Assembly (NCBI GenBank): GCA_002483145.1 | Contig: DLHJ01000014.1 | Coordinates: 310,001-374,000, forward strand | DNA length: 64,000 bases | From: Cellvibrio sp. UBA7671 | GTDB lineage: Bacteria; Pseudomonadota; Gammaproteobacteria; Pseudomonadales; Cellvibrionaceae | Reading direction: 5' to 3' | Shown: positions 51,027 through 60,015 of the stretch, piece by piece | Position numbering within the stretch: position 1 is the stretch's first letter | How the letters are laid out: every line of letters starts with the position of its first letter | Program-made: the position numbers and the translations under genes | The notes under the pieces: generated by a model | Told to the model about the DNA's origin: nothing | Seen by the model: the letters and a program-made list of their open reading frames with translations, nothing else | Databases searched by the model: none

Positions 51027-51425
51027 TTAATCACGGTTGCGACTCGTCATCATATAAAGCCCACCAATAATCACAAAAATCGGCCACCAGGTCCCAAATG
51101 AAAGATCGAGCAAAAACATCATGGCAATAAAAATAATCGCCCCCGCTGACACCAATGAATTGGCAACAGCGGCACCGAAACCCTCTTTGCGATAAAAACT
51201 GAACGCTTGCTGCAATGGCCCGATAGCCGCCAACAAAATAAAAAACGCCCACCAATTGTGAAAATCCAAAAAGAACAACTCAAAGCCAAGATTGCGCGCC
51301 AACAATAAGCCGCCGATTACAACAATCGCCAAACCTAGCGGCCAATTGCTAGACGCAGGCTTAGTGCCTTTGATCGGGGCCGGGGTTGGATGCGGGGATA
51401 AATTATTATCGTCAGGGCTAGACAT
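51027..51425 (-). CDS. Small membrane protein, LiaI/LiaF-like transmembrane family (132 aa)
   Basis: A Pro/Ser-rich cytoplasmic start is followed by about four short hydrophobic spans (WPLGLAIVVIGGLLLA, WWAFFILLAAIGPL, SLVSAGAIIFIAMMFLL, WWPIFVIIGGLYMM). The pattern GLAIVVIGGLLLARNLG...WWAFFILLAAIGPL resembles the LiaI-LiaF-like TM domain of envelope-stress proteins. The start at 51425 has GGAG 6 bases upstream, preferred over the ATG 12 bases earlier. It converges with lpxH. Confidence 0.72.
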   Translation of the reverse strand: MSSPDDNNLSPHPTPAPIKGTKPASSNWPLGLAIVVIGGLLLARNLGFELFFLDFHNWWAFFILLAAIGPLQQAFSFYRKEGFGAAVANSLVSAGAIIFIAMMFLLDLSFGTWWPIFVIIGGLYMMTSRNRD

Positions 51426-51535
51426 AACAAACTCCATATTGGTTAGGGTGCCTTTTTAGACATCATAAACCAGAAATTGGGTTCACACATCCCGCACTTA
51501 ATTGCGGACGTCCGCAGAAATGATTACCGCCAAGT

Positions 51536-51565
51536 AAAAAGCCCCACCAGTAGGTGAGGCTTTCC
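51536..51565 (-). terminator. Terminator of the GH9 cellulase gene
   Basis: In the minus sense an 11-bp stem with two G-T pairs (51563-51553 with 51548-51538, loop TACT) is followed by TTTTTA. It lies 27 bases past the stop codon. Confidence 0.85.
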
Positions 51566-51589
51566 CGGATAGAACAACCAACAATCCAA

Positions 51590-54064
51590 CTATTCTTTCA
51601 AAACATCTTCCGCTGCATTCACCAAAAAGATGTAACTCGCCGCAAGGTTAACCACGTATTCGTTCTCCCCCCAGAAGAACGGCCAGTCTTCGTGATTTTC
51701 TGGATAGTCCGGCTTTAACACCAAAATACCGGGAACAATACCGCCAGAGATAAACGAGAAGTCAGCGCGGTTCATTCCATATGCCACTTCTTTGGAGCGG
51801 GTTCCTACGTTTGATACCAACGACAAATTGTGCGCAGGGTGAGTTCCATAAAGGAAATTCAAACCTTGCAACACAGACTCACGACTCACCAATTCAGGAA
51901 ACGCTTTGTGAATATAATAGTTGTTGGTTGCGTGGCGAATCACCCAACCACTGCCCGCCCAACCGCCTTCGGTGATGGGAACACCAAAAGGATTTTTTGC
52001 TTGAGTCGCAGCAAGTTCAGTTTGATAAATTTGCGCTTTACTTTTTAGTTGCTGTTTGAAATCTGCATCCATATACGGGATAGCGCGAATAAACCAGGAA
52101 GCATTGCCACCAAAGTCCACTTCAGTTGCCAGTTTTTTAACCGCTTGTGCATACTTTGCTTCACCAGTAGTGATCAACAACTCAGTCGCCGCTTTGAGTT
52201 GTTCATGCTCAAGTTTTCCACCAGTTGTGTTGCCATGCTTGAACGAATCCGGCTTCGCTTTTGCGGCCTCTTCCGCCCACACTTTTTTTGCGGTTGCCAA
52301 ACATTCTTTAGCAAGTTCATCATTGAATCCGGTTAATGCCCTACTAGCCGCAGCAAGCGCAGCAGCAGAACCGTAATTCAATGACGAGGACTTGCTGGTA
52401 AATGCCCAGCGGTCATCAAATTTGCCACTTTTAAAACCATCAGTTTCCATTTCACCCATTTTTTTATCGTAAATTAAATTATCCGTCTTAGTGATTCCAT
52501 CTCCCAAATGGTGATACTGATCAATATGCGCCTCTACAATACCGGGAATTGCATGGCCCACAGCGCGATGCTGCGCAATTAACGCAAGCGTTCCGTGTTC
52601 GATTTGTTGCAACACGTCGGGCTTGCCATCTGCCGTGTGCAGATCAACAAATTTGCGCGCGTAGTCCACGCTGGTTGTATCACGTTTCAAACTAAAGGTT
52701 TCCCACGCAGTCACCAAAGTATTCACCACATCGTATTGGGTCTGCGTACGGATGTCGTAATCACCTGCGTCATACCAGCCGCCGATATTTAAACCGGGAA
52801 TATGTTCGCCCGGTTTATAAGGTGTATCAGTTGTCGGCCCCTGCGCATACAAATCAAAATGTTCGATATTTACTGGCGCTTGCAAAGCATCATCAAGATG
52901 GGATGCACCATGCCAAATACGATAGGATTCGTTGATCGTCATATGATCCATTTGCACCGGCAAATACATATCCAGCGTTGGATGCCATGCGGCTTGGTAA
53001 ACCGCTTTATCAATGCGGAAACTGTGGGTCTCCTGATCACCATAAGTGATTGTATACAATCCCGGCGTTTGAATTTTACTGAAATCAAATTGGCGATATT
53101 CGTAGCGCAAATATTTGCCCCAGCTTTCGGGTTTTTCACTCAATACTGTTTTACGGGTGCCATCGGCATTAATTTTTATCAAGCTCGCCTTCTGGATTTT
53201 TTTATCGCGCGCATCCAACTCAATGACGGCGATTTTTTTCTGCGCTGGGTGATAGCCCACCTGCGAATGCGCAATCATAGGTTTGCGAATCCAGTTTTTT
53301 ACCGTCGCCGCATCGATTTGCCACTCAATTACCGCGCCGGTTTTATTCGCCGGAATTTTGCTGCGCACCACAAACCAGCCGTTTTGCGCCTTGCCACGAC
53401 CATCATAAAGTTCGAGCGGTGCGCTCGCAGAACGAATGCTCACACGACGCTCGTTATCTTCCGGAGCAAATACCAAATGCTGCCCTTGCGCGAGCGCAAT
53501 GGGATCAGCTTTACCATTAATTTCTTTTAGACCTGTGGGATAAACCGGAAAGCCGCCAGCAGTGTCATCCATCAAAAACGACTTATGGAAATAAGCCGCA
53601 GGCAAAAACTCCAAATTAAAACCGGCTTTGCCTTCAAGGGATTTTGGTAGCGGTTTTGGCAAGTTAACTGTTAAACGCACGCCTGCCGCGTTTTTAGTAA
53701 CTTTGATGGAGAAATCAAACTGCTCATCCGGATAATGCAGAAATGCCTCGATCGATTGATCTTCGCGATTCACTTTGCGCTCTTTGAACATGGGCGTCAT
53801 ATCCCACTGCTCCGGCGTCGCATTCAAACGCACATCACCGTTAGTAACCGTGCGCTCACCGTGATGAATTAATTCCACCCCACTGGTTTTGGAATCGCTA
53901 AAAAGCCCGTCATACCAATTGCTAAACACCAGCACATTCAAGCCGGGCTTTTCGAAATAATCTTTATCGTTAAGGGTGAGATCGTCTTTTGCCTGGGCAG
54001 GCAAGGCGAGAGAAACAAACAAAACAGCGAGCAAACCCCGCCATTGACCGAGTTGATATGCCAT
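51590..54064 (-). CDS. Secreted glycoside hydrolase family 9 cellulase (824 aa)
   Basis: A signal peptide (GLLAVLFVSLALPAQAKDD) is followed by a ~250-residue N-terminal beta-rich region of unclear family, then a CelD-N Ig-like domain (~265-360; KPMIAHSQVGYHPAQKKIAVIELD). The GH9 (alpha/alpha)6 barrel runs to the C-terminus: catalytic Asp pair in IGGWYDAGDYDIRTQ, and the acid Glu in WGENEYVVNLAASYIF near the end. It should cleave beta-1,4-glucan or related glucans in the periplasm or outside the cell. No carbohydrate-binding module or Ser-rich linker is seen. The ATG at 54064 is favoured, with GGAG 6 bases upstream. Confidence 0.93.
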   Translation of the reverse strand: MAYQLGQWRGLLAVLFVSLALPAQAKDDLTLNDKDYFEKPGLNVLVFSNWYDGLFSDSKTSGVELIHHGERTVTNGDVRLNATPEQWDMTPMFKERKVNREDQSIEAFLHYPDEQFDFSIKVTKNAAGVRLTVNLPKPLPKSLEGKAGFNLEFLPAAYFHKSFLMDDTAGGFPVYPTGLKEINGKADPIALAQGQHLVFAPEDNERRVSIRSASAPLELYDGRGKAQNGWFVVRSKIPANKTGAVIEWQIDAATVKNWIRKPMIAHSQVGYHPAQKKIAVIELDARDKKIQKASLIKINADGTRKTVLSEKPESWGKYLRYEYRQFDFSKIQTPGLYTITYGDQETHSFRIDKAVYQAAWHPTLDMYLPVQMDHMTINESYRIWHGASHLDDALQAPVNIEHFDLYAQGPTTDTPYKPGEHIPGLNIGGWYDAGDYDIRTQTQYDVVNTLVTAWETFSLKRDTTSVDYARKFVDLHTADGKPDVLQQIEHGTLALIAQHRAVGHAIPGIVEAHIDQYHHLGDGITKTDNLIYDKKMGEMETDGFKSGKFDDRWAFTSKSSSLNYGSAAALAAASRALTGFNDELAKECLATAKKVWAEEAAKAKPDSFKHGNTTGGKLEHEQLKAATELLITTGEAKYAQAVKKLATEVDFGGNASWFIRAIPYMDADFKQQLKSKAQIYQTELAATQAKNPFGVPITEGGWAGSGWVIRHATNNYYIHKAFPELVSRESVLQGLNFLYGTHPAHNLSLVSNVGTRSKEVAYGMNRADFSFISGGIVPGILVLKPDYPENHEDWPFFWGENEYVVNLAASYIFLVNAAEDVLKE

Positions 54065-54216
54065 GTACATCTCCAGGTTATTATTAGTGCAGACTTATAG
54101 TCTAGATGAACATAACATACTGGTATACGAGATTTACACTTAATAACGGAGGTTTACGCTGAATAGAAAACCGACGGACTAGCAGCGAAGAACGAACTTC
54201 AATATGAAAACACGAA

Positions 54217-54687
54217 CTAACAACTTTCTTTCCATGCCCGCCTTAGCTCTTCCATTAACTTAACCGACGCGTCGGACGAGGAGATCATCTTCATGCCATG
54301 CACTCTTACACACTTTTTATAAATATGAAGAGGAAAAAAATTCTTCCTTTTAATACGAATTCGAGACAGACCTTCTCTCCAACTGGTATCTATTTCCCTA
54401 ATTTGGCTCCAAGGCACTTGATGTGTAACCAATCCTGGCAGCCAAGTATTGGGCACACAAACACCTTCTGAGGTTATCTGAATAAATAACAATTTCCGAC
54501 TTGCAAAAAAATGCCAAATTAAATATGCCATCGCCGAGGACGAAATTAACCGGGCATTAACGCTGTTGGAAAAACTATCCCAGTTAAACACAGTGCCCAA
54601 CCACATATAACCGACCAATGTGAGCAATATTAACTTATCCATAAACGTTGAGCGGTAAAGAAATTTAGTTTTATGCTCCATCGACAA
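54217..54687 (-). CDS. Small inner-membrane protein, unknown function (156 aa)
   Basis: Two N-terminal hydrophobic segments (LILLTLVGYMWLGTVF and LISSSAMAYLIWHFFA) are followed by a basic, beta-rich cytoplasmic domain of ~95 residues (LLFIQITSEGVCVP, WSQIREIDTSW, RIRIKRKNFFPLHIY). That layout recalls membrane proteins with PH-like domains, but I do not recognise a family. The start is either the TTG at 54687 (GAGG 8 bases upstream) or the ATG two codons later. Its A/T content is higher than that of the neighbours by eye. Confidence 0.55.
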   Translation of the reverse strand: MSMEHKTKFLYRSTFMDKLILLTLVGYMWLGTVFNWDSFSNSVNARLISSSAMAYLIWHFFASRKLLFIQITSEGVCVPNTWLPGLVTHQVPWSQIREIDTSWREGLSRIRIKRKNFFPLHIYKKCVRVHGMKMISSSDASVKLMEELRRAWKESC

Positions 54688-54762
54688 TATTTTAACCTCA
54701 CGCTAAGAATCCGATTTCATGCCACCAATGAAGAGCAGCGATGGAGGGAATTCAATCCGTAA

Positions 54763-55368
54763 TTAATTCAAAACTCCTGAATGAAACCGAAACTCCTCAT
54801 CCGTTCCCTCAATCAACATTTTTTCCAACGCGAGAAATTCCTGCACTCGCGCAGAAATATCCGCTCCATCAGCCGCGCGTTTGGCAAGGGTTAAATAGTC
54901 TTCGTAATGACGGGATTCAGATTTCAGCAATGAGAGATAAAAAGTTTGCAGCTCTTGATCCAGGTGCGGTGCGACTTTGGCGAAGCGTTCGCACGAGCGG
55001 GCTTCGATGATGGCTCCGCAGATGAGTGTATCTATATAGCGACCGGGTTCTGAAGTACGAACCAGTTTGCGCAATTCGCCCGCGTAACGGCCGGGAGTGA
55101 TTTGATCGTAGCTCACGCCCCTCGCCTTCATAATAGCCATCACCTGTTCGTAGTGACGAAGCTCTTCGCGGGCAAGGCGGGACATTTTGTTCATCATGTC
55201 AAAATCGCCCACGTAGCGAAACATTAAATTAATTGCAGTGGACGCCGCTTTTTTTTCGCAGTTTGCGTGATCGAGTAATAACAGGGCTTGATTGTCCAAG
55301 GCGTTTTTTACCCAGGCATCGGGAGTTTCGCAGTGAAGGAATTGCTGGATTTTGGTGAGAGCATTCAT
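54763..55368 (-). CDS. miaE: tRNA-(ms2io6A)-hydroxylase MiaE (201 aa)
   Basis: A non-haem diiron enzyme that hydroxylates the isopentenyl side chain of modified A37 in tRNA. The ferritin-like iron ligands are visible in pairs: LLDHANCEKKAAST, REELRHYEQV, IIEARSCERF and LKSESRHYEDYL. GRYAGELRKLVR is also typical. I start at the ATG at 55368 (MNALTKIQQFL), where homology begins. It lies 10 bases downstream of the DUF1289 gene, so the two are probably co-transcribed. Confidence 0.95.
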   Translation of the reverse strand: MNALTKIQQFLHCETPDAWVKNALDNQALLLLDHANCEKKAASTAINLMFRYVGDFDMMNKMSRLAREELRHYEQVMAIMKARGVSYDQITPGRYAGELRKLVRTSEPGRYIDTLICGAIIEARSCERFAKVAPHLDQELQTFYLSLLKSESRHYEDYLTLAKRAADGADISARVQEFLALEKMLIEGTDEEFRFHSGVLN

Positions 55369-55378
55369 AAAGTAAAAA

Positions 55379-55861
55379 CTATTTGTGTTGTTCGAAGGTT
55401 TCAGCTGTGACAAAACAGGGCGATATGTAGCGTTCGTAATGGGCGCAGGAGAGTGCGTAAAAATCCTTGTCGATATTATCGCGAATCACGGTTAATGGTG
55501 TGCCGACCCATTTCATTTGTAATGCAAGACCGTATTGAGATAAATCCTGAATCTGGCTGGCGCCTGCGCGCAATAAATCGAATACCCAGCAATAGGGATT
55601 TTGCTCGGGCTTGAATTGGATTTGCTGGTGTTTAATTTGCGTGAGCAATAACTTTTCGTCATTGACTTGAATCATGTTCTGCACAATTTGTGCGAGAAAC
55701 GCTTCCAGCCGCTGCGCAATTAGCAAACGCTGCTCATGGGTGTAACTATTCCAATCGATAACTTCGTGGCCAAAACGTTTGCAGCCACGGCAGACACTGT
55801 CGCCAATGCCGGTGGAGCAAATTCCCACACAGGGAGTTTTTACGGGTTTTAATACAAGCAT
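55379..55861 (-). CDS. DUF1289 domain protein with extended C-terminus (160 aa)
   Basis: Residues ~5-55 are a DUF1289 module with its four cysteines (TPCVGICSTGIGDSVCRGCKRFGHEVIDW), likely a small metal-binding fold. The ~100-residue C-terminal part (PYCWVFDLLRAGASQIQDLSQYGLAL, then FYALSCAHYERYISPCF) is not part of the domain, and I do not recognise it. The start at 55861 (MLVLKPVKTPC) fits the domain. miaE follows 10 bases downstream, a link that suggests a role in RNA modification or iron supply, not proven. Confidence 0.8.
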   Translation of the reverse strand: MLVLKPVKTPCVGICSTGIGDSVCRGCKRFGHEVIDWNSYTHEQRLLIAQRLEAFLAQIVQNMIQVNDEKLLLTQIKHQQIQFKPEQNPYCWVFDLLRAGASQIQDLSQYGLALQMKWVGTPLTVIRDNIDKDFYALSCAHYERYISPCFVTAETFEQHK

Positions 55862-55932
55862 AATAATCGCGTTATAAGCGAACCGGTTTAACAACCGGCT
55901 CGCAGGTGTATAAAAATAAAAAACGAAGAAAA

Positions 55933-56973
55933 TTAATAGGCTGAACCAGTAATATTTAATTCAATTTTCCACAATGAACCTGCGCCAGTCAGGTACAGGG
56001 TTTTCCCTTCCACCCCACCAAATGCCGCATTGGTGAGATTGGCATCGGTAGATGCTTGCGCAATTTGCTCACCCGCTGGGGTGTATACACGCAATTGACG
56101 TGCGATGTGTTCAGTCAAATAAATATTGCCCTTACAATCAATCGCCATGCCATCGGGAATCGTTAATCCAGTTACCAAATCTTTTCCTGTTTGTGGAACA
56201 CCATCTACGATTGGATAAGCGCGCAGTAAACCTTGTTCACCACCGCCGTTTACGTAAAGCACATCTTCTGCGGGTGATAAAGCGATACCGTTTGGATTGC
56301 TAATGGTGTCATCAACCAAGGTCACTGTGCCATCAACTGCTACACGGTAAACACCGGTTTTTTCCTGGCCGCCTGGCGCAGCATCGCGCTGGAAAGCAGG
56401 GTCGGTAAAATAAATAGTGCCGTCTTTAGCGATGGCAATGTCATTCGGCGAATTAAATACGTTGCCGTTGAATTGTTCGACTACTGAACTGCGCTCGCCC
56501 GTTGCAGGATTAAAGCGCGAGAGACTTTTGTATTTGTGTGTTCCCGCAACTAACAGACCGTTGCTGTCTACTGCGAGGCCATTGCTGCCCGAATCTTCAA
56601 TTGCAGTCGTCACTGCGCCACTCGCATCCAACTTTTGAATACGCGATGAAAATCCGTTGGTGAAAACAAAATCAGAAAAATACAGTGAATCTTTAATCCA
56701 AACCGGGCCTTCAAATAAACCAGGTTCTGTGCGAGTGGTATTCGCCGCTTCGATGCGTACCGGGGTCAACTCACCGGCGGGCGCTGTGCCATCGCAGGCT
56801 GCAACTGCAGGAGCAGCAACAGATATTTCTGCCGCAGCGGATGACACTACCGCATCACTCGCTACCGGAGCATCAGCTGGTTTTTTATCGCAACCCGCCA
56901 AGGTGGCGAGCAAACCAACCATCAGGCTGGAAATTAACAGGTTTTTTTGTGCCGCTTTCTTTGTCGCTATCAT
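55933..56973 (-). CDS. SMP-30/gluconolactonase-like lipoprotein (346 aa)
   Basis: A lipobox LLATLAGCDKK (Cys acylated) follows the signal segment LLISSLMVGLLATLAGC, so the protein is membrane-anchored. A Ser/Ala/Val linker leads to a six-bladed propeller of SMP-30/gluconolactonase type: LFEGPVWIKDSLYFSDF (metal Glu), SNGLAVDSNGLLVAGTH, NSPNDIAIAKDGTIYFTDPAF, NPNGIALSPAEDVLYV and PDGMAIDCKGNIYLTEH. It may hydrolyse sugar lactones in the periplasm. The ATG at 56973 has GAGGA 4 bases upstream. An in-frame upstream start is less likely. Confidence 0.88.
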   Translation of the reverse strand: MIATKKAAQKNLLISSLMVGLLATLAGCDKKPADAPVASDAVVSSAAAEISVAAPAVAACDGTAPAGELTPVRIEAANTTRTEPGLFEGPVWIKDSLYFSDFVFTNGFSSRIQKLDASGAVTTAIEDSGSNGLAVDSNGLLVAGTHKYKSLSRFNPATGERSSVVEQFNGNVFNSPNDIAIAKDGTIYFTDPAFQRDAAPGGQEKTGVYRVAVDGTVTLVDDTISNPNGIALSPAEDVLYVNGGGEQGLLRAYPIVDGVPQTGKDLVTGLTIPDGMAIDCKGNIYLTEHIARQLRVYTPAGEQIAQASTDANLTNAAFGGVEGKTLYLTGAGSLWKIELNITGSAY

Positions 56974-57130
56974 AGTGTCCTCATTTTTATTGGCAGGAGC
57001 CATTTTTATCGTTGCCATAGGTCATGTTGGGGTCATCAAACAAGCTCGCCACCTTATCACAATCGACTTTAAATACCGATTCCCACTGAGCGAGACACAT
57101 GCCTGTAAACCGGTATGAGTTGCTTTGGGC

Positions 57131-57163
57131 GCATTAACAGGTTGCGCGGCTTGAGGTATACTT
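57131..57163 (+). promoter_or_regulatory. acnB promoter
   Basis: The -35 TTAACA (57135-57140) and -10 TATACT (57158-57163) are 17 bases apart, a good sigma-70 match. The predicted transcript starts near 57170, giving a leader of ~135 bases. The -35 lies inside CGCATTAACAGG (57131-57142), a 12-mer also found upstream of mdh. Confidence 0.75.
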
Positions 57164-57306
57164 CCCGCCCGATTTACCGCTCTCACGAGCTTTTTTAAGG
57201 GCGCTGTTTTTTTGAGCGCACTTAGTCATCCATGAAGGCCATGGATAGTCTCCGGAAGCAGAGATCCTGCCGAGGGAGTAACCCCTACACTAATGAGGAT
57301 AAAACC

Positions 57307-59925
57307 GTGCTTGAAGCCTATCGTAAACAGGTCGCAGAACGCGCCGCAGAAGGTATTCCACCAAAACCATTAAACGCCGAACAAGTTGCTGGATTGGTTG
57401 AACTGTTAAAAAATCCCCCCGCTGGTGAAGCTGAAGTATTACTGGATTTGATCACCAACCGCGTTCCGCCCGGCGTTGATGAAGCCGCCTATGTTAAAGC
57501 CGCTTTCCTAAGCGCGATTTTGAAAGACCAAGCTTCCTCCCCCCTGATCGATAAGCCTCTCGCGATAAAACTGCTCGGCATGATGCTCGGTGGTTACAAC
57601 ATCGAAACTCTGGTTAGCCTGCTTGACGATGCCACTTTGGCACCCCTGGCTGCGAAAGAGCTCAAGCACACCCTGTTGATGTTTGATGCATTCCACGATG
57701 TGGAAGAAAAAGTAAAAGCGGGCAACCCGCATGCGAAAGAACTGATGCAATCCTGGGCTGACGCCGAATGGTTCACCAGCAAGCCTAAAGTTCCCGAGAG
57801 CACCAAGCTCACCGTTTTCAAAGTCACCGGCGAAACCAATACCGATGATCTGTCACCAGCACCTGATGCCTGGTCACGCCCTGATATCCCTCTGCACTCA
57901 CTGGCCATGTTCAAAATGGCACGCGATGGAATCACCCCTGATGAGCCAGGCAAAATTGGCCCGATCAAACAAATCGAAGCACTGAAAACCAAGGGTTATC
58001 CACTGGTATTCGTGGGTGATGTTGTGGGCACCGGTTCTTCACGTAAGTCAGCAACCAACTCTGTACTCTGGTTTATCGGTGAAGATATTCCGGGCGTACC
58101 TAACAAGCGTACCGGCGGTGTGTGTATCGGCAGCAAAGTCGCGCCGATTTTCTACAACACCATGGAAGATGCTGGCGCACTGGTGTTTGAAGCACCGGTT
58201 GATAACCTGAACATGGGTGATGTAATTGAGATTCGCCCTTACGAGGGGAAAATCCTCAACGCCACTACCGGCGCTGTGCTGTCTGAATTCAGCCTCAAAT
58301 CAGACGTATTGTTGGACGAAGTTCAAGCTGGCGGTCGTATCCCATTGATCATCGGCCGTGGCCTGACCACCAAAGCGCGTGCATCATTGGGCTTGCCTGC
58401 AAGCACTTTGTTCCGCCTGCCAGAAGCACCGGCTGATAGCGGCAAGGGTTATACACTCGCACAGAAAATGGTAGGAAAAGCCTGCGGCGTTAAAGGTATT
58501 CGCCCAGGCACTTACTGCGAGCCCTACATGACTACCGTAGGTTCACAGGACACTACTGGCCCTATGACCCGCGACGAGTTGAAAGACCTGGCGTGCCTTG
58601 GTTTCTCGGCCGACCTCACCATGCAGTCCTTCTGCCACACTGCTGCGTATCCAAAGCCAGTGGATATCGAAACCCAACATACCCTGCCCGATTTTATTAT
58701 GACTCGCGGCGGTGTTTCCCTGCGTCCGGGCGACGGCATCATCCACAGCTGGTTGAACCGTATGTTGCTGCCTGACACCGTAGGTACTGGTGGCGATTCA
58801 CACACCCGTTTCCCAATCGGCATTTCCTTCCCGGCCGGTTCTGGCTTGGTAGCCTTTGCTGCGGCGACTGGCGTTATGCCACTCGATATGCCGGAGTCTG
58901 TTCTGGTGCGCTTCAAAGGCGAATTGCAACCAGGCATCACCTTGCGTGATCTGGTAAACGCGATTCCGCTTTACGCAATCAAAGCCGGTTTGCTGACAGT
59001 TGAGAAAAAGGGTAAGAAGAATATTTTCTCTGGCCGCATTCTTGAAGTTGAAGGTTTGCCTGACTTGAAAGTAGAGCAAGCGTTTGAAATCTCTGACGCA
59101 TCGGCTGAGCGTTCAGCAGCTGGTTGTACTATCAAGTTGGACAAAGCGCCCATCATTGAATACATGACTTCCAACATCACCATGCTGCGCTGGATGATCG
59201 AACAAGGTTACGGCGATATCCGCACCCTTGAGCGCCGCGCACAGAAGATGGAAGCCTGGATTGCCAACCCTGAACTGATGGAAGCCGATAAAGATGCAGA
59301 ATACGCGGCCGTTATCGACATCGATCTGGCCGATATCAAAGAACCAATCCTCGCCTGCCCTAACGACCCGGATGATGTGAAAGTATTGTCTGAAGTTCAA
59401 GGCGCGAAGATTGATGAAGTGTTTATCGGTTCGTGCATGACCAACATCGGTCACTTCCGCGCTGCAGGTAAATTGCTTGCCTCAACCAAAGACGAGTTAA
59501 CGACCCGTCTGTGGATTGCCCCGCCCACCAAAATGGACGAGCATCAGTTGATGGAAGAAGGCTACTACAGCATCTATGGCGTTAAAGGTGCCCGCACCGA
59601 AATGCCAGGCTGCTCACTGTGCATGGGTAACCAAGCGCGTGTAGCTCCAAAATCCACCGTGGTATCTACCTCTACCCGTAACTTCCCCAACCGTTTGGGT
59701 GAAGGCGCTAACGTGTATTTGGCTTCTGCTGAATTGGCGGCTATCGCTGCGGTACTCGGCAAGCTGCCAACACCAGAGGAATACCAAAGCTACGCGAGCA
59801 AAATCAACAGCATGTCTTCCGAGATTTATCGCTACCTCAACTTCAACGAAATTGAGAGCTACCAAAACTCGGCTAACGAAGGCAAGCGTATTGCTGCGGT
59901 AGAGATCCAAACTGTTGCTGTGTAA
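57307..59925 (+). CDS. acnB: Aconitate hydratase B (872 aa)
   Basis: It isomerises citrate and isocitrate in the TCA cycle with a [4Fe-4S] cluster. I choose the GTG at 57307 ([15 protein letters not shown]), with GAGG 8 bases upstream. With this start the cluster cysteines in SCMTNIGHF and GCSLCMGNQ fall at 710, 769 and 772, the same numbers as in E. coli AcnB. The HEAT-like N-terminal domain (~1-160) and the swivel domain (~165-380; [22 protein letters not shown]) come before the catalytic domains ([24 protein letters not shown]), which is the AcnB order. The frame is open upstream to an ATG at 57232 without family similarity. Confidence 0.97.
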   Translation: MLEAYRKQVAERAAEGIPPKPLNAEQVAGLVELLKNPPAGEAEVLLDLITNRVPPGVDEAAYVKAAFLSAILKDQASSPLIDKPLAIKLLGMMLGGYNIETLVSLLDDATLAPLAAKELKHTLLMFDAFHDVEEKVKAGNPHAKELMQSWADAEWFTSKPKVPESTKLTVFKVTGETNTDDLSPAPDAWSRPDIPLHSLAMFKMARDGITPDEPGKIGPIKQIEALKTKGYPLVFVGDVVGTGSSRKSATNSVLWFIGEDIPGVPNKRTGGVCIGSKVAPIFYNTMEDAGALVFEAPVDNLNMGDVIEIRPYEGKILNATTGAVLSEFSLKSDVLLDEVQAGGRIPLIIGRGLTTKARASLGLPASTLFRLPEAPADSGKGYTLAQKMVGKACGVKGIRPGTYCEPYMTTVGSQDTTGPMTRDELKDLACLGFSADLTMQSFCHTAAYPKPVDIETQHTLPDFIMTRGGVSLRPGDGIIHSWLNRMLLPDTVGTGGDSHTRFPIGISFPAGSGLVAFAAATGVMPLDMPESVLVRFKGELQPGITLRDLVNAIPLYAIKAGLLTVEKKGKKNIFSGRILEVEGLPDLKVEQAFEISDASAERSAAGCTIKLDKAPIIEYMTSNITMLRWMIEQGYGDIRTLERRAQKMEAWIANPELMEADKDAEYAAVIDIDLADIKEPILACPNDPDDVKVLSEVQGAKIDEVFIGSCMTNIGHFRAAGKLLASTKDELTTRLWIAPPTKMDEHQLMEEGYYSIYGVKGARTEMPGCSLCMGNQARVAPKSTVVSTSTRNFPNRLGEGANVYLASAELAAIAAVLGKLPTPEEYQSYASKINSMSSEIYRYLNFNEIESYQNSANEGKRIAAVEIQTVAV

Positions 59926-59960
59926 GGCCGGGGAAAAATAAGACGCAAGTCTTAAACGAA

Positions 59961-59989
59961 AAAAACCCGCTTTTTAGCGGGTTTTTTTC
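59961..59989. terminator. Terminator of acnB, bidirectional
   Basis: The stem AAAACCCGC (59962-59970) pairs with GCGGGTTTT (59977-59985), loop TTTTTA, followed by T-run. A-run on the other side lets it also end the minus-strand gene that stops at 60016. Confidence 0.95.
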
Positions 59990-60015
59990 ATCTGCAATAT
60001 ATTCGCAAACCGGTT

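Noticed and set aside
57232..57306. Upstream ATG for acnB
   Set aside because: The GTG at 57307 gives E. coli numbering for all three cluster cysteines; the extra 25 residues match no family part.
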